From Ureibacillus thermophilus (GTDB taxonomy: Bacteria; Bacillota; Bacilli; Bacillales_A; Planococcaceae), in the NCBI RefSeq assembly GCF_042657185.1, contig NZ_JBHSNN010000032.1: DNA of 34,910 nt. The stretch is one strand, 5' to 3'. Within the stretch, counting starts at the first letter, position 1. Every line of letters starts with the position of its first letter. The notes beneath the pieces are model-generated. The model did not search any database. It was given only the letters and a program-made list of their open reading frames with translations, and had not been told where the DNA came from. Shown in pieces: positions 15,598-23,127 of the stretch. Made by a program: the position numbers and the translations under genes.

Positions 15598-16551
15598 ATG
15601 TCCAATCTATTGCTTAGCACAATCAATTATTTAAAAGAAGCTAATCAACATCCTTCTTTATATACAATGGATCCCATCATTGAAAGAGAGAAAAGAGAAA
15701 TTGCTTTAAAATCAAAAAGAAAACATCATTCAAAAAATGTAACAAGGAATGAATATTTGATTCCAGTAAGAGATGGAAGTTATATAAAAGCTCGCAGCTA
15801 CATACCAAAAGGAAAAGGTCCTTTCCCGATTATCATTTATTATCATGGTGGAGGCTGGGTATTAAATAGCATCGAAACTTGTGATGAATCATGCATGCTG
15901 CTTGCCGAAATAACTAAATCCGTTGTTCTTTCAATCAATTATCGTTTGGCTCCTGAACATAAATTTCCTATCCCCGTCTATGATGCATATGATGCATTTC
16001 TTTGGACGGCAAACAACCGCCACATCTTAAAAGGCGGCGATGCGATTCTTGTAGCAGGAGATAGTGCGGGAGGAAACTTGGCGACGGTTGTAACTTTATT
16101 AAATCGAGATTTGCAAGGTCCTGAAATTCAAGGACAAATTTTACTCTATCCGGTAACAGATTTAACCTTTAATACACCATCATATGAAGAGTTTGCTGTT
16201 GGATATGGGTTATTGAAAGAAGATATGGCATGGTTCCGAAACCACTATATAAAACAAGCGGCCGAAATATATCATCCTTACACGTCTCCATTACAAGCAG
16301 AGAATTTATCCCATCTGCCTCCAGCATTGATTGTTGTGGCTGAAAATGATGTTTTAAGAGATGAAGGAATTCTTTATGCAAAGAAATTGAGAGATTTTGG
16401 CGGAAACGTTGAATTAACAATTGCCCGGGGACTTGTGCATAGTTTCTTTACAAAAAATGAATTTTTTCACCAAGAAATTCAAGATACCATTTTTCAAATT
16501 CGGACATTTTTGTCTGCTTATATTTCGAAAGGGAAGAAAAGCGCATCTTAA
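15598..16551 (+). CDS. HSL-family alpha/beta hydrolase (esterase/lipase)
   Basis: The 317-residue protein has all marks of the hormone-sensitive lipase family of alpha/beta hydrolases: the oxyanion-hole motif HGGGW at 83-87, the nucleophile elbow GDSAG with Ser156, the acid in ENDVLRDEG (Asp251) and the catalytic His in GLVHSFF (His281). SINYRLAPEHKFPIP is also typical. There is no signal peptide, so it acts in the cytosol, probably on short-chain carboxylic esters. The N terminus carries a basic cap region. AAAGGTGA precedes the start; a terminator follows. The gene appears monocistronic and marks the last ordinary chromosomal gene before the accessory stretch. Confidence 0.9.
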   Translation: MSNLLLSTINYLKEANQHPSLYTMDPIIEREKREIALKSKRKHHSKNVTRNEYLIPVRDGSYIKARSYIPKGKGPFPIIIYYHGGGWVLNSIETCDESCMLLAEITKSVVLSINYRLAPEHKFPIPVYDAYDAFLWTANNRHILKGGDAILVAGDSAGGNLATVVTLLNRDLQGPEIQGQILLYPVTDLTFNTPSYEEFAVGYGLLKEDMAWFRNHYIKQAAEIYHPYTSPLQAENLSHLPPALIVVAENDVLRDEGILYAKKLRDFGGNVELTIARGLVHSFFTKNEFFHQEIQDTIFQIRTFLSAYISKGKKSAS

Positions 16552-16565
16552 AACATACTAAGATT

Positions 16566-16608
16566 AGTAGTACAAACCAAGGCCAAGGTTTGTGCTGCTA
16601 TTTTTTAT
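16566..16608 (+). terminator. Terminator of the esterase gene
   Basis: AGTAGTACAAACC and GGTTTGTGCTGCT form a long hairpin followed by ATTTTTT. Confidence 0.82.
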
Positions 16609-16676
16609 AGTCGAAGTGAAGAAAAGTCGACCAGGTTGTTTTCTCTTTAGGATACTTGTAAAAGGTCATAATGAAA

Positions 16677-16733
16677 GCTCCCTATTAGGTCAGATGAATT
16701 TTTATTTTTTCATCTGTCTACCTAATAGGGAGC
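16677..16733. repeat. Nested inverted repeat, likely IS-associated
   Basis: GCTCCCTATTAGG at 16677-16689 is perfectly complementary to CCTAATAGGGAGC at 16721-16733. Inside it AGATGAA pairs with TTCATCT around a T-rich loop. The structure has no coding function and lies in a stretch that carries an insertion-sequence-like end further downstream. Confidence 0.75.
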
Positions 16734-16740
16734 ATATCAA

Positions 16741-16861
16741 AGTCCATTTTAGTTGAAAATCCGCCAAAATTAAAACCCAAAGAATGTTGATTTTACAGCA
16801 TTCTTTGGGTTTGCTTTTTTTAGATTTCGGATAAAATACTACTTTTCGGACAGCCCCTTAG
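16741..16861. mobile_element. Insertion-sequence end remnant (IS1182-like)
   Basis: The segment ends in TTTTCGGACAGCCCCTTA, that is, AAGGGGCTGTCCGAAAA on the other strand, which resembles the terminal inverted repeats I associate with IS1182-type elements. Directly inside lies a strong terminator hairpin (16773-16822). No transposase frame and no matching opposite end were found, so this is a fragment. Confidence 0.45.
16773..16822 (+). terminator. Terminator hairpin in the IS remnant
   Basis: AAACCCAAAGAATG at 16773-16786 pairs perfectly with CATTCTTTGGGTTT at about 16799-16812, followed by GCTTTTTTT. Confidence 0.8.
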
Positions 16862-17430
16862 AAAAATGCTTAAATGTGTTTCAAGCAGCAGTAACAAAAA
16901 GGTTGTTTAAAAAACCCTCCACTATTCAACTATTAATCCTCGTTAGCGTAATCAAGATCTCTCAAAGAAAATCGCTCAAAGCTGTTTTCTAAACAAACTC
17001 TTAAACAACGGCTTCCGTAACTGAGGTGTAAATGTAAGGAAGATGATGCCTTGGCTCGTCATCAATCACCCTGCTTGACCATCGTACAAGAGGGATAATC
17101 AGCAGCCATCGTCTCCGCCCTCTCTGATCAAGTATCAATTTGACCGAACCGATTCAATGTACGGTAGACCGCTGACTCGAATTCGATGAAGCCCAAGTAT
17201 GAAGCCACATCCGATGTCTATATAATGGCGAAAAAGCGGTCACTTAACATACAACGCTCATCCTAATCATAAGAAAAATTCCTCCCAATCCTCCGTTTTC
17301 AGGTTCACGATAAATATTGCAAATTCTTCAATGACTTGTGGCGACAAATCTAATTCAGGTATTTCTAGAAAATGAAGTGCTTTAAAAATCAACAATTATA
17401 TAGATCAATTATTCATATCAGTAATAATGG
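16862..17430 (-). pseudogene. Decayed coding debris, unidentified
   Basis: There is no intact gene in this stretch. On the minus strand, short readable pieces occur in different frames: LHFLEIPELDLSPQVIEEF (about 17330-17390, ending in a stop near 17271), ASYLGFIEFESAVYRTLNRF (about 17140-17200), and IDDEP near 17056-17068 with GIIFLTFTP near 17024-17050 in another frame. The last pair faintly recalls a phage terminase or other ATPase, but I would not name it. The pattern is that of genes broken by frameshifts and stops, consistent with an old mobile insertion next to the IS end. Confidence 0.4.
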
Positions 17431-17494
17431 AATTTTATGCTAAAATAGAAGAGTACACTGAATTTATACAATATATGATTAATAAGCAAGTTTA

Positions 17495-17749
17495 AATGGA
17501 CAAAAATGGATGTGGTATCTTTGGGGAGTAGAAAGCGTAGATTTGACCGTAGTCGGTTTTCATAAAGAGTCAAACACCGTTCATAAGATTTTCATAGATG
17601 GCTGGACAAAACCGACAGCCGGTCCGAATAATGGTGCAGATGCTCATATCCCTTCCAGCGTGAAAATACCGAAGCCAGGTGAGTGGTTGATATTGCTTTA
17701 TACCGATGGAAAACTATTTGATATATTAGTCTTTAAAATTAATAAATAA
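17495..17749 (+). pseudogene. Truncated C-terminal fragment, DUF4871-like
   Basis: The open frame gives about 79 residues from ATG 17510, but family-like sequence begins a few codons earlier (QKWMWYLWG) after an in-frame stop at 17483. The piece VDLTVVGFHKE, PTAGPNNGADAHIPSSVKIPKPGEW and GKLFDILVFKIN looks like the C-terminal beta-sandwich part of a DUF4871-type secreted Bacillus protein. The N terminus, including any signal peptide, is missing, and no ribosome binding site is seen. It is most likely a remnant rather than a working gene. Confidence 0.5.
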
Positions 17750-17791
17750 TAATGAAGGAAAAAGAATCTCTTAAGCAGGAGTGTCCTATTT

Positions 17792-18751
17792 ATGCGGCAA
17801 ATGACAAAGGAAGAACTATTAGATTGGGAGGATGATTGGCTTGAGCGGGACGGCCTTGATGAAGGTGATGAGCGAAATGCATGGCTAGAAGAAGGGATAA
17901 ACCTTTACAAGCAGTTTCTTCAGCTAGACCCAAAGGAACCCCGCTATGCGATTATGCTTGCCGATTTGTATTTACAGTGGGGGCGGGATGAAAAAATTCG
18001 CAGAGGGAACCATCACAATGCCTATAACATATTACGAAAGGCGACGATTTACTCACCATCAAAGCCCGATGCGTTTTACCATCTATCCTTCATTTTTGCC
18101 AATGAAGAGCGAAAGTGGGAGGCGGTCCTTTTTTATGGAAAAGAAGCGCTTGAAAAAGGAATCGACGGCAGCAAACGAATCAAACTGCTTTGTAATGTCG
18201 CGTTAGGATATGCAAGACTTGGTTATATTCAGAAAGCGATGGAGTACATGAAAGAAGCATGCGAATTGGATAAAATGGGGGAACACGGCTGGTTTATCGA
18301 ATTGTATATGGACAGGATTAAAAAGAGAGTAACAGAACCGATCTTGTTGAAGGAGCCCGAGGAGAAGCGGAAGACGGTTTCAAGACGCGATGCGAATCAA
18401 GTCAAAGAAGACGCAATGGAAGGAAAGTGTGTCGTTCTCGATTTGGCTGGAGATGAAAAATATTTCTATGCATACCATGATACAGTCCGGCTTGAACGGA
18501 GAGAGGCGGAGATTCTCGGTTACTTGATTGATCACCAGATGACATCGTGCCCAAAACATAGAATAGAAGAAGCGATTTGGCACGATCGCCCGGTAGGAGC
18601 TGCCACGGTGAAGCGGTATATCGCCAGTCTGAGAAGAAAGCTCTCTCAAGCAATGGGGCGTGATGATATTTTTGAGAATATTTTAGTCACTACAGCTGAA
18701 GGATACGAATGGAAAGCAGATATTCCATCGATTGTCCTTCGTAAAGGGTAA
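17792..18751 (+). CDS. TPR plus winged-helix transcription regulator
   Basis: The 319-residue protein has tetratricopeptide-like helical repeats in its first 180 residues (for example NAYNILRKATIYSPSKPDAFYHLSFIFA and LCNVALGYARLGYIQKAMEYMKEACELD, each described by its Ala/Gly/Pro positions). An OmpR/PhoB-type winged helix follows in about residues 225-312: VRLERREAEILGYLIDH, then ATVKRYIASLRRKLSQ as recognition helix and VTTAEGYEW as the wing. The order (TPR first, winged helix last) is the reverse of SARP-type regulators. It has no receiver domain. It probably binds DNA in response to a peptide or protein ligand on the TPR face. CAGGAG precedes the start and a strong terminator follows. Its target is unknown. 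Confidence 0.75.
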   Translation: MRQMTKEELLDWEDDWLERDGLDEGDERNAWLEEGINLYKQFLQLDPKEPRYAIMLADLYLQWGRDEKIRRGNHHNAYNILRKATIYSPSKPDAFYHLSFIFANEERKWEAVLFYGKEALEKGIDGSKRIKLLCNVALGYARLGYIQKAMEYMKEACELDKMGEHGWFIELYMDRIKKRVTEPILLKEPEEKRKTVSRRDANQVKEDAMEGKCVVLDLAGDEKYFYAYHDTVRLERREAEILGYLIDHQMTSCPKHRIEEAIWHDRPVGAATVKRYIASLRRKLSQAMGRDDIFENILVTTAEGYEWKADIPSIVLRKG

Positions 18752-18752
18752 C

Positions 18753-18787
18753 GGTCCGGTTACGATTTCGTAACCGGACTTTTTTTA
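18753..18787 (+). terminator. Terminator of the TPR regulator gene
   Basis: GTCCGGTTAC and GTAACCGGAC form a perfect ten-pair stem with a six-base loop, followed by TTTTTTT. Confidence 0.9.
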
Positions 18788-18823
18788 TACTTAGAGTACA
18801 AAATGATGAGGAGGATGAAAAAT

Positions 18824-19609
18824 ATGAATTTGATGAAATTAGAAATGATGGATGCAACTGCTCGCATCGCGGAGGCACTACAAATGAGAGGGTTATTTGT
18901 AGAAGTAAAAGACGATTTTATTATCCTAACAGACGGAAACACAAAAGCAGATATCAGCAAAGTTCGTGAGTTACTTCATCATCTCGGAATTCCAACCTTT
19001 TGGCAAGGAAACAAATTTCAAGTATTGGTTACCCGTGTGCCAATTTCTACGATGAAACGCATCATGAATACACCGGGACGGGAGTTTCCAATTTTCATGG
19101 AAGGCTATCATTACAAATGGAAGCCGTTCGTCCAAAGACGATTCGGCATCAAAGTGAATGCGTTAGATTTGGATGCAAACATGGCAATGTTTGTGAAATC
19201 ATTGAACCTTGCGGGCATCACGGCTCTCGCGGGCTGTAACGGACATCATCGCTACGCCCCAAATGTTCAACTATCAGGAATATACCAGGGAGCATGGTTT
19301 CAAGTAATCTACGAAAAATATTTGAGCAACTGTTCTCTTCACTATAAATGGAATGTTTATTACGGCAACGAATCCGGTTCTTGCATCACCGCTGATAAAG
19401 GAGAAGCTGAACGCTGGGATATGAATTTGATTTATCAAGACGCGGTGCAGATGGCGCAAATCCTACAAAAACATGCGGTGGAGATTCGAGAGTTGAAGAG
19501 AGCTGCTTTTAAGCGGAAAGGCGAGATGAAAGAACAGGCTAAGCGATTTGTTGAAAAGAGAGAATTTGCGGAGCTTGTGGGGTGGATGAAAGAGAAAGTA
19601 GGAAAATAA
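18824..19609 (+). CDS. Unknown 261-residue protein
   Basis: I do not recognise a family. The N-terminal third looks alpha/beta (ARIAEALQMRGLFVEVKDDF, ILTDGNTKADISKVRELLHHLG). The centre has NLAGITALAGCNGHHRYAPNVQLSG, a Cys/His-rich CNGHH segment that could bind a metal. The C-terminal 50 residues are a charged helix with many Lys and Glu. There is no signal peptide or membrane segment. The ATG at 18824 follows AGGAGG by nine bases; earlier in-frame ATGs at 18803 and 18806 lie at or before that site. A terminator separates it from the upstream TPR regulator, so the two are neighbours rather than one operon. Confidence 0.7.
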   Translation: MNLMKLEMMDATARIAEALQMRGLFVEVKDDFIILTDGNTKADISKVRELLHHLGIPTFWQGNKFQVLVTRVPISTMKRIMNTPGREFPIFMEGYHYKWKPFVQRRFGIKVNALDLDANMAMFVKSLNLAGITALAGCNGHHRYAPNVQLSGIYQGAWFQVIYEKYLSNCSLHYKWNVYYGNESGSCITADKGEAERWDMNLIYQDAVQMAQILQKHAVEIRELKRAAFKRKGEMKEQAKRFVEKREFAELVGWMKEKVGK

Positions 19610-20083
19610 TGTAGGGAGTCTGTTTTTGATTGATAAATAGAGTGGAACAATCTTCGTATATGGGCTAGTGGGCACCATCCGGAAACAGTTGAATGGTTAG
19701 GTTAAGTTCGGCTGGTGTCAGACGATGGGGCGAACAATGTCTGATCTCCATTCTTGTCCCATCTGATTATTGGGTCACATCATTTAAGGATGTGTTTTTT
19801 ATTGTTTATCGGTCTATATTTTGTACAAATCCACTCACCATATTTGGGCTTCTCTTACCAAACCTCAGCTCGTTCGGATTTGAAGGGACAACGTTTGGAG
19901 AGTCGGGTTTTGGGATTATTGGGGGATTTGATAAGTTTTTTTCATAGTTAAAGAAGAATACTCCCGCCTTCGTTAACTTAGGACGGGAGTTTTGTGTTTA
20001 TAAAAGAGTGATGTTTTTGGGCGTGTCACAGGAATTTTTTACATTAATAAGCAAACATTTCACCTCTGCTGCATGAAATATGT
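19610..20083. other. Gap with no convincing gene
   Basis: Short open frames occur (for example 19693-19947) but have no ribosome binding site or family-like sequence. The stretch holds a terminator at 19961-19995 and then leads into the promoter of the small acidic protein. Confidence 0.5.
19961..19995 (+). terminator. Rho-independent terminator
   Basis: CTCCCGCC and GGACGGGAG form a stem with one bulge, followed by TTTTGTGTTT. It is about 350 bp downstream of the unknown protein. Confidence 0.7.
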
Positions 20084-20089
20084 TACAAT
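20081..20089 (+). promoter_or_regulatory. Extended -10 promoter of the small acidic protein
   Basis: TGTTACAAT is a TGn-extended -10 element about 36 bp upstream of ATG 20125. No good -35 is seen. Confidence 0.45.
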
Positions 20090-20124
20090 AACTAGCGATA
20101 ATAAGGGTGAAAAGTGGAAGCATC

Positions 20125-20370
20125 ATGCGTTTTGACATTCGGTTAGATGGTTATATCGTCAACTGTGACAAAGATCACGATGAATTTTTGGCGGCATTCA
20201 CTAAGTGGCTTGAATCAAATGGTTGGGGATACTCAGGAATGTCCTTACCAGTTACAGATGATGAGGATATCGAAGCAGAAATCGAAAAAATGTTGACAAA
20301 TACTCATTATAAAAAGTGGGGGACGTTTTCGTTCCCTGATGATGGCGAAGGAGAGGAAGAGAGTGAGTGA
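20125..20370 (+). CDS. Small acidic protein of unknown function
   Basis: The 81-residue protein is strongly acidic, with a DDEDIEAEIE stretch in the middle and a DDGEGEEESE tail. It begins MRFDIRLDGYIVNCDKDHDEF and has aromatic residues in NGWGYSG and KKWGTFSF. ATG 20125 follows GTGGAAG; a GTG at 20107 has no ribosome binding site. The stop codon lies inside a short terminator hairpin. No family is recognised. Acidic small proteins near defence genes can be DNA mimics, but nothing here shows that. Confidence 0.6.
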   Translation: MRFDIRLDGYIVNCDKDHDEFLAAFTKWLESNGWGYSGMSLPVTDDEDIEAEIEKMLTNTHYKKWGTFSFPDDGEGEEESE

Positions 20371-20382
20371 GCTCTCTTTTTT
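20358..20382 (+). terminator. Short terminator overlapping the end of the acidic protein gene
   Basis: AGAGAG and CTCTCT flank an eight-base loop and are followed by TTTTT. Confidence 0.55.
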
Positions 20383-20486
20383 GATGGGAATTAGGTCATA
20401 TTCCTATGGAGTGATTTTTACTTTTTTTAACACTTTTTTCGACATATTTCTACATTATTCTTATTGGTGGTTCGTTAAAATAAAAA

Positions 20487-20755
20487 AGGCAAATTCATTC
20501 CTGAACTAAAGGAGGAAAAGGTTAGACCAGATAAAATAAGCTTTATATTTGAGAGAAGCAGAACAAAAAGGGAAACAGTTATTAGCGAATTAAGACATAC
20601 AGGGAACGGCTATATTTACGCTGGTTAATTGTCTGAATTTAATGAAAAGGTCGACAAAAACGGTATGCTCAATATTAAGCAATTTGATAAAGAAGAACTG
20701 AGAATGATTATTGAAAAAGTGATTGAATCTTTTAAAACAACGTCTATTGACTAAC
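20487..20755 (+). pseudogene. Short pseudogene with an in-frame stop
   Basis: A continuous frame reads KGKFIPELKEEKVRPDKISF, ISELRHTGNGYIYAG, then a TAA stop at 20626-20628, and continues LSEFNEKVDKNGMLNIKQFD and EELRMIIEKVIESF to a stop near 20755. The amino acid character is protein-like on both sides of the stop, and there is no start codon at the beginning of the frame. I do not recognise the family. It fills most of the gap between the acidic protein and the DUF262 gene. Confidence 0.55.
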
Positions 20756-20809
20756 TGGAAAGCCGTATAATGAAAGAAACAGAAATAATGATAAGGAGAG
20801 GTCAGCAGA

Positions 20810-22534
20810 ATGTCATTTCAAACCCCAATCACAATCAAAGAAGCGATTGAGAACATAGAGCAAAAGAAGTTTTTGTTACCGTCTATTCAGAGGGAGTTTG
20901 TATGGAAACCAGAACAAATTGAGAGATTATTTGATTCTATTATGAAGGGATATCCAGTAGGATCGTTCTTATTCTGGTTGGTGCAGGGTGAGAACGTACA
21001 TAAGTATCAATTTTATGAATTCATCCGTGATTTTCACGAAAAAGATAACCGTCATAATCCAAAAGCGAATATAACAGGATTGCAATCGTTAACAGCAATC
21101 CTAGATGGTCAACAAAGATTGACATCACTGTACATTGGTCTGAAAGGTTCTTATGCAGAAAAGATTCCTTATAGAAAGTGGAGTAGCAAAAAAGCATTTG
21201 AAAAGAAGGAACTCTATTTAAATCTTTTGAACCCTTCGGAAAAAATGGATTATCGGTATGATTTTCGATTCTTGTCTAGCAAGGAATTGGAGACGTTTTC
21301 AAATGATTACTTCTGGTTCCGAGTTGGAAACATACTAAACTTTAGTGGTTTGCACGATATATTCAAATTCATGGCAGAAAATAATATAACAAGCACTTAT
21401 GCGTCTGAGTGCTTAATGATGCTGTACGAACAAATCATTAAAACACCTATTATCAACTACTATCTTGAAAAAAGTGAAGAACTTGATAAAGTCCTCAATA
21501 TCTTCATTCGTGTAAACAGTGGTGGAACACAATTAAGTTATTCAGACTTGTTGTTGTCTATTGCAACAGCCCAATGGGAAAAGGAAGATGCGCGTGAAAC
21601 GATTACTTCTTTTGTAGACGAAATTAACGATATCGGAGATGGTTTCGATTTTAACAAGGATCTAGTGCTAAAAGCTTGTTTAGTCCTTTGTGATTTCACG
21701 GATATAGCGTTTAAAGTGGATAATTTTAATTCGGAAAACATGAGAAAAATTGAGGATGAGTGGGAAAACATATCAAACGCTATTAGAATTAGTGTTGAAC
21801 TGTTATCCAGCTTCGGATTTAACTATAAAACATTGACTGCTAATTATGTATTGATACCTTTAGCTTACTATATTTATAAAAAAGGAAATCCCGATAATTT
21901 CGTTTTGTCATCCAAATTCCAAAAAGATAGAGAACACATGAGAAAATTTACTATCGTTTCTTTGTTAAAGCGAATTTTTGGTGGTCAGCCAGATAATGTT
22001 CTCAAACCTTTAAGAGAGATTATCAAAAACAATTTGAATGAGTTCTCGTTCGACATTATTAAAAATAATCTAAAAGTGACCAACAAGACATTGAAAATGG
22101 ATGGTGAGGAACTAAACGATTTGCTTTATACGAAGTATGGGAACAAATATGCATTTGCACTGCTTTCTTTGTTGTATCCTACGCTGGATTTCCGAAACAC
22201 TTTTCACCAAGATCATATTTTTCCAAAAAGTATCTTAAAGTCCCGAACGAAGCTGAAAAAACTGGGACTGGATGATGAAACAATACAATTCTGCCTTGAA
22301 AATTATGATTACATCGGCAATATCCAGCTCATTGAGGGTGTACCTAACATGGAAAAGTCTAACATGGATTTTGCAAAATGGCTGGATAAAGTTTGCAAAA
22401 CAGATCAAGAAAAGGCGGACTACAAGAAAAAGCATTTGATTCCAGATGTAGTTCTGGACATAAAGCATTTTCCAGAATTTCTCGAAAAGCGTGAAGAACT
22501 AATCATTGAAAAATTGAAAGAGGTGTTGGGATAA
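20810..22534 (+). CDS. GmrSD-type DUF262/HNH protein (type IV restriction candidate)
   Basis: The 574-residue protein has an N-terminal DUF262 domain with PSIQREFVW at 24-32 and the signature LDGQQRLTSL (DGQQR at 99-103), which in GmrS binds and hydrolyses nucleotide, and FIRVNSGGTQLSYSDLL further on. The C-terminal part has a DUF1524-like HNH nuclease site: DHIFPKS at 468-474, then IGNIQLIEGVPNMEKSN at about 502-517. This one-chain GmrS plus GmrD-like layout is that of type IV enzymes that cut glucosylated or otherwise modified phage DNA, including BrxU, found with BREX systems. AAGGAGAGG precedes the start. It lies immediately upstream of the BREX genes in the same direction but the BREX operon has its own promoter. 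Cleavage activity is inferred from family. Confidence 0.85.
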   Translation: MSFQTPITIKEAIENIEQKKFLLPSIQREFVWKPEQIERLFDSIMKGYPVGSFLFWLVQGENVHKYQFYEFIRDFHEKDNRHNPKANITGLQSLTAILDGQQRLTSLYIGLKGSYAEKIPYRKWSSKKAFEKKELYLNLLNPSEKMDYRYDFRFLSSKELETFSNDYFWFRVGNILNFSGLHDIFKFMAENNITSTYASECLMMLYEQIIKTPIINYYLEKSEELDKVLNIFIRVNSGGTQLSYSDLLLSIATAQWEKEDARETITSFVDEINDIGDGFDFNKDLVLKACLVLCDFTDIAFKVDNFNSENMRKIEDEWENISNAIRISVELLSSFGFNYKTLTANYVLIPLAYYIYKKGNPDNFVLSSKFQKDREHMRKFTIVSLLKRIFGGQPDNVLKPLREIIKNNLNEFSFDIIKNNLKVTNKTLKMDGEELNDLLYTKYGNKYAFALLSLLYPTLDFRNTFHQDHIFPKSILKSRTKLKKLGLDDETIQFCLENYDYIGNIQLIEGVPNMEKSNMDFAKWLDKVCKTDQEKADYKKKHLIPDVVLDIKHFPEFLEKREELIIEKLKEVLG

Positions 22535-22569
22535 AATTTACAGGTGCCTGTCACATACATCGAATGCTT

Positions 22570-22598
22570 TTGACTTTGTTCTAGTAAGATAGTAATAT
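22570..22598 (+). promoter_or_regulatory. Promoter of the brxF-brxC-pglX block
   Basis: TTGACT at 22570-22575 and TAATAT at 22593-22598 are separated by 17 bases, about 70 bp upstream of brxF. ACAGGTGCCTGT, a small palindrome, lies at about 22543-22554 just before it. Confidence 0.72.
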
Positions 22599-22667
22599 GT
22601 TCAAATGGTGATAAAATTGATAGGTTTGAATCTATGAAATTTTATAAAGTGGAAGGTGTACAATACC

Positions 22668-23111
22668 ATGAACCTTCATAGGATTGCATCTGAGATTGAT
22701 TCGTTGGAGTCTCGCTGGCATAAGATTCTCTTTATTGTGGGACTTAAAAAAAATGAAGATAAACAGTTTGCAAGTGAATTAAATATTCCTTACATAAATC
22801 TCAATTTGCGATTAAGCGAAAAATTGCAGAACATTCCTAAATCTAATTATCCTCTACAAGTTGGAGAAATGCTTAATGAAATTTTTAACGGTTATCATGC
22901 TCCTGCTTTATGGTTAGGAAATATAGAAATCTTATTTGATAAACAACTACAGCAACATCCTTTGAGATTACTTGAGCATTTAAGTAAACGTTTTAAACTC
23001 ATTGTATCTTGGCCGGGTGAATATGATGGGAAAGCACTAATTTATGCTACTCCCGAACATCCGGAGTATTTTAAATGCAGTGAACTCGAAGGAAAAATAG
23101 TAATCGTATAA
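22668..23111 (+). CDS. brxF: BREX-3 protein BrxF, with degenerate P-loop
   Basis: The 147-residue protein fits BrxF, the small P-loop protein that opens type 3 BREX operons. Length, position directly before brxC and the C-terminal half (ALWLGNIEILFDKQLQQHPL, LLEHLSKRFKLIVSWPGEYDG, YATPEHPEYF) support this. In the place where the family has a Walker A loop after the first strand (KILFIVG), this protein reads LKKNEDKQFA, with no GxxGxGKT, so nucleotide binding by the usual P-loop is doubtful. ATG 22668 is preferred, with GGAAGG at 22651-22656; a GTG at 22656 overlaps that site. BrxF's exact role in BREX is not established. Confidence 0.78.
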   Translation: MNLHRIASEIDSLESRWHKILFIVGLKKNEDKQFASELNIPYINLNLRLSEKLQNIPKSNYPLQVGEMLNEIFNGYHAPALWLGNIEILFDKQLQQHPLRLLEHLSKRFKLIVSWPGEYDGKALIYATPEHPEYFKCSELEGKIVIV

Positions 23112-23127
23112 AAAGGGGAAATTCGTT

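Noticed and set aside
19693..19951. Open frames of 65-84 codons
   Set aside because: No ribosome binding site, no family-like sequence, and two overlapping frames of equal quality.
20747..20771. TTGACT and TATAAT before the GmrSD-type gene
   Set aside because: Both boxes are good but the spacer is only 13 bases, too short for a normal SigA promoter.
20027..22560. TGTCACA at both ends of the GmrSD region as possible element boundaries
   Set aside because: The shared word is only seven bases and the flanking sequences do not match as inverted or direct repeats.
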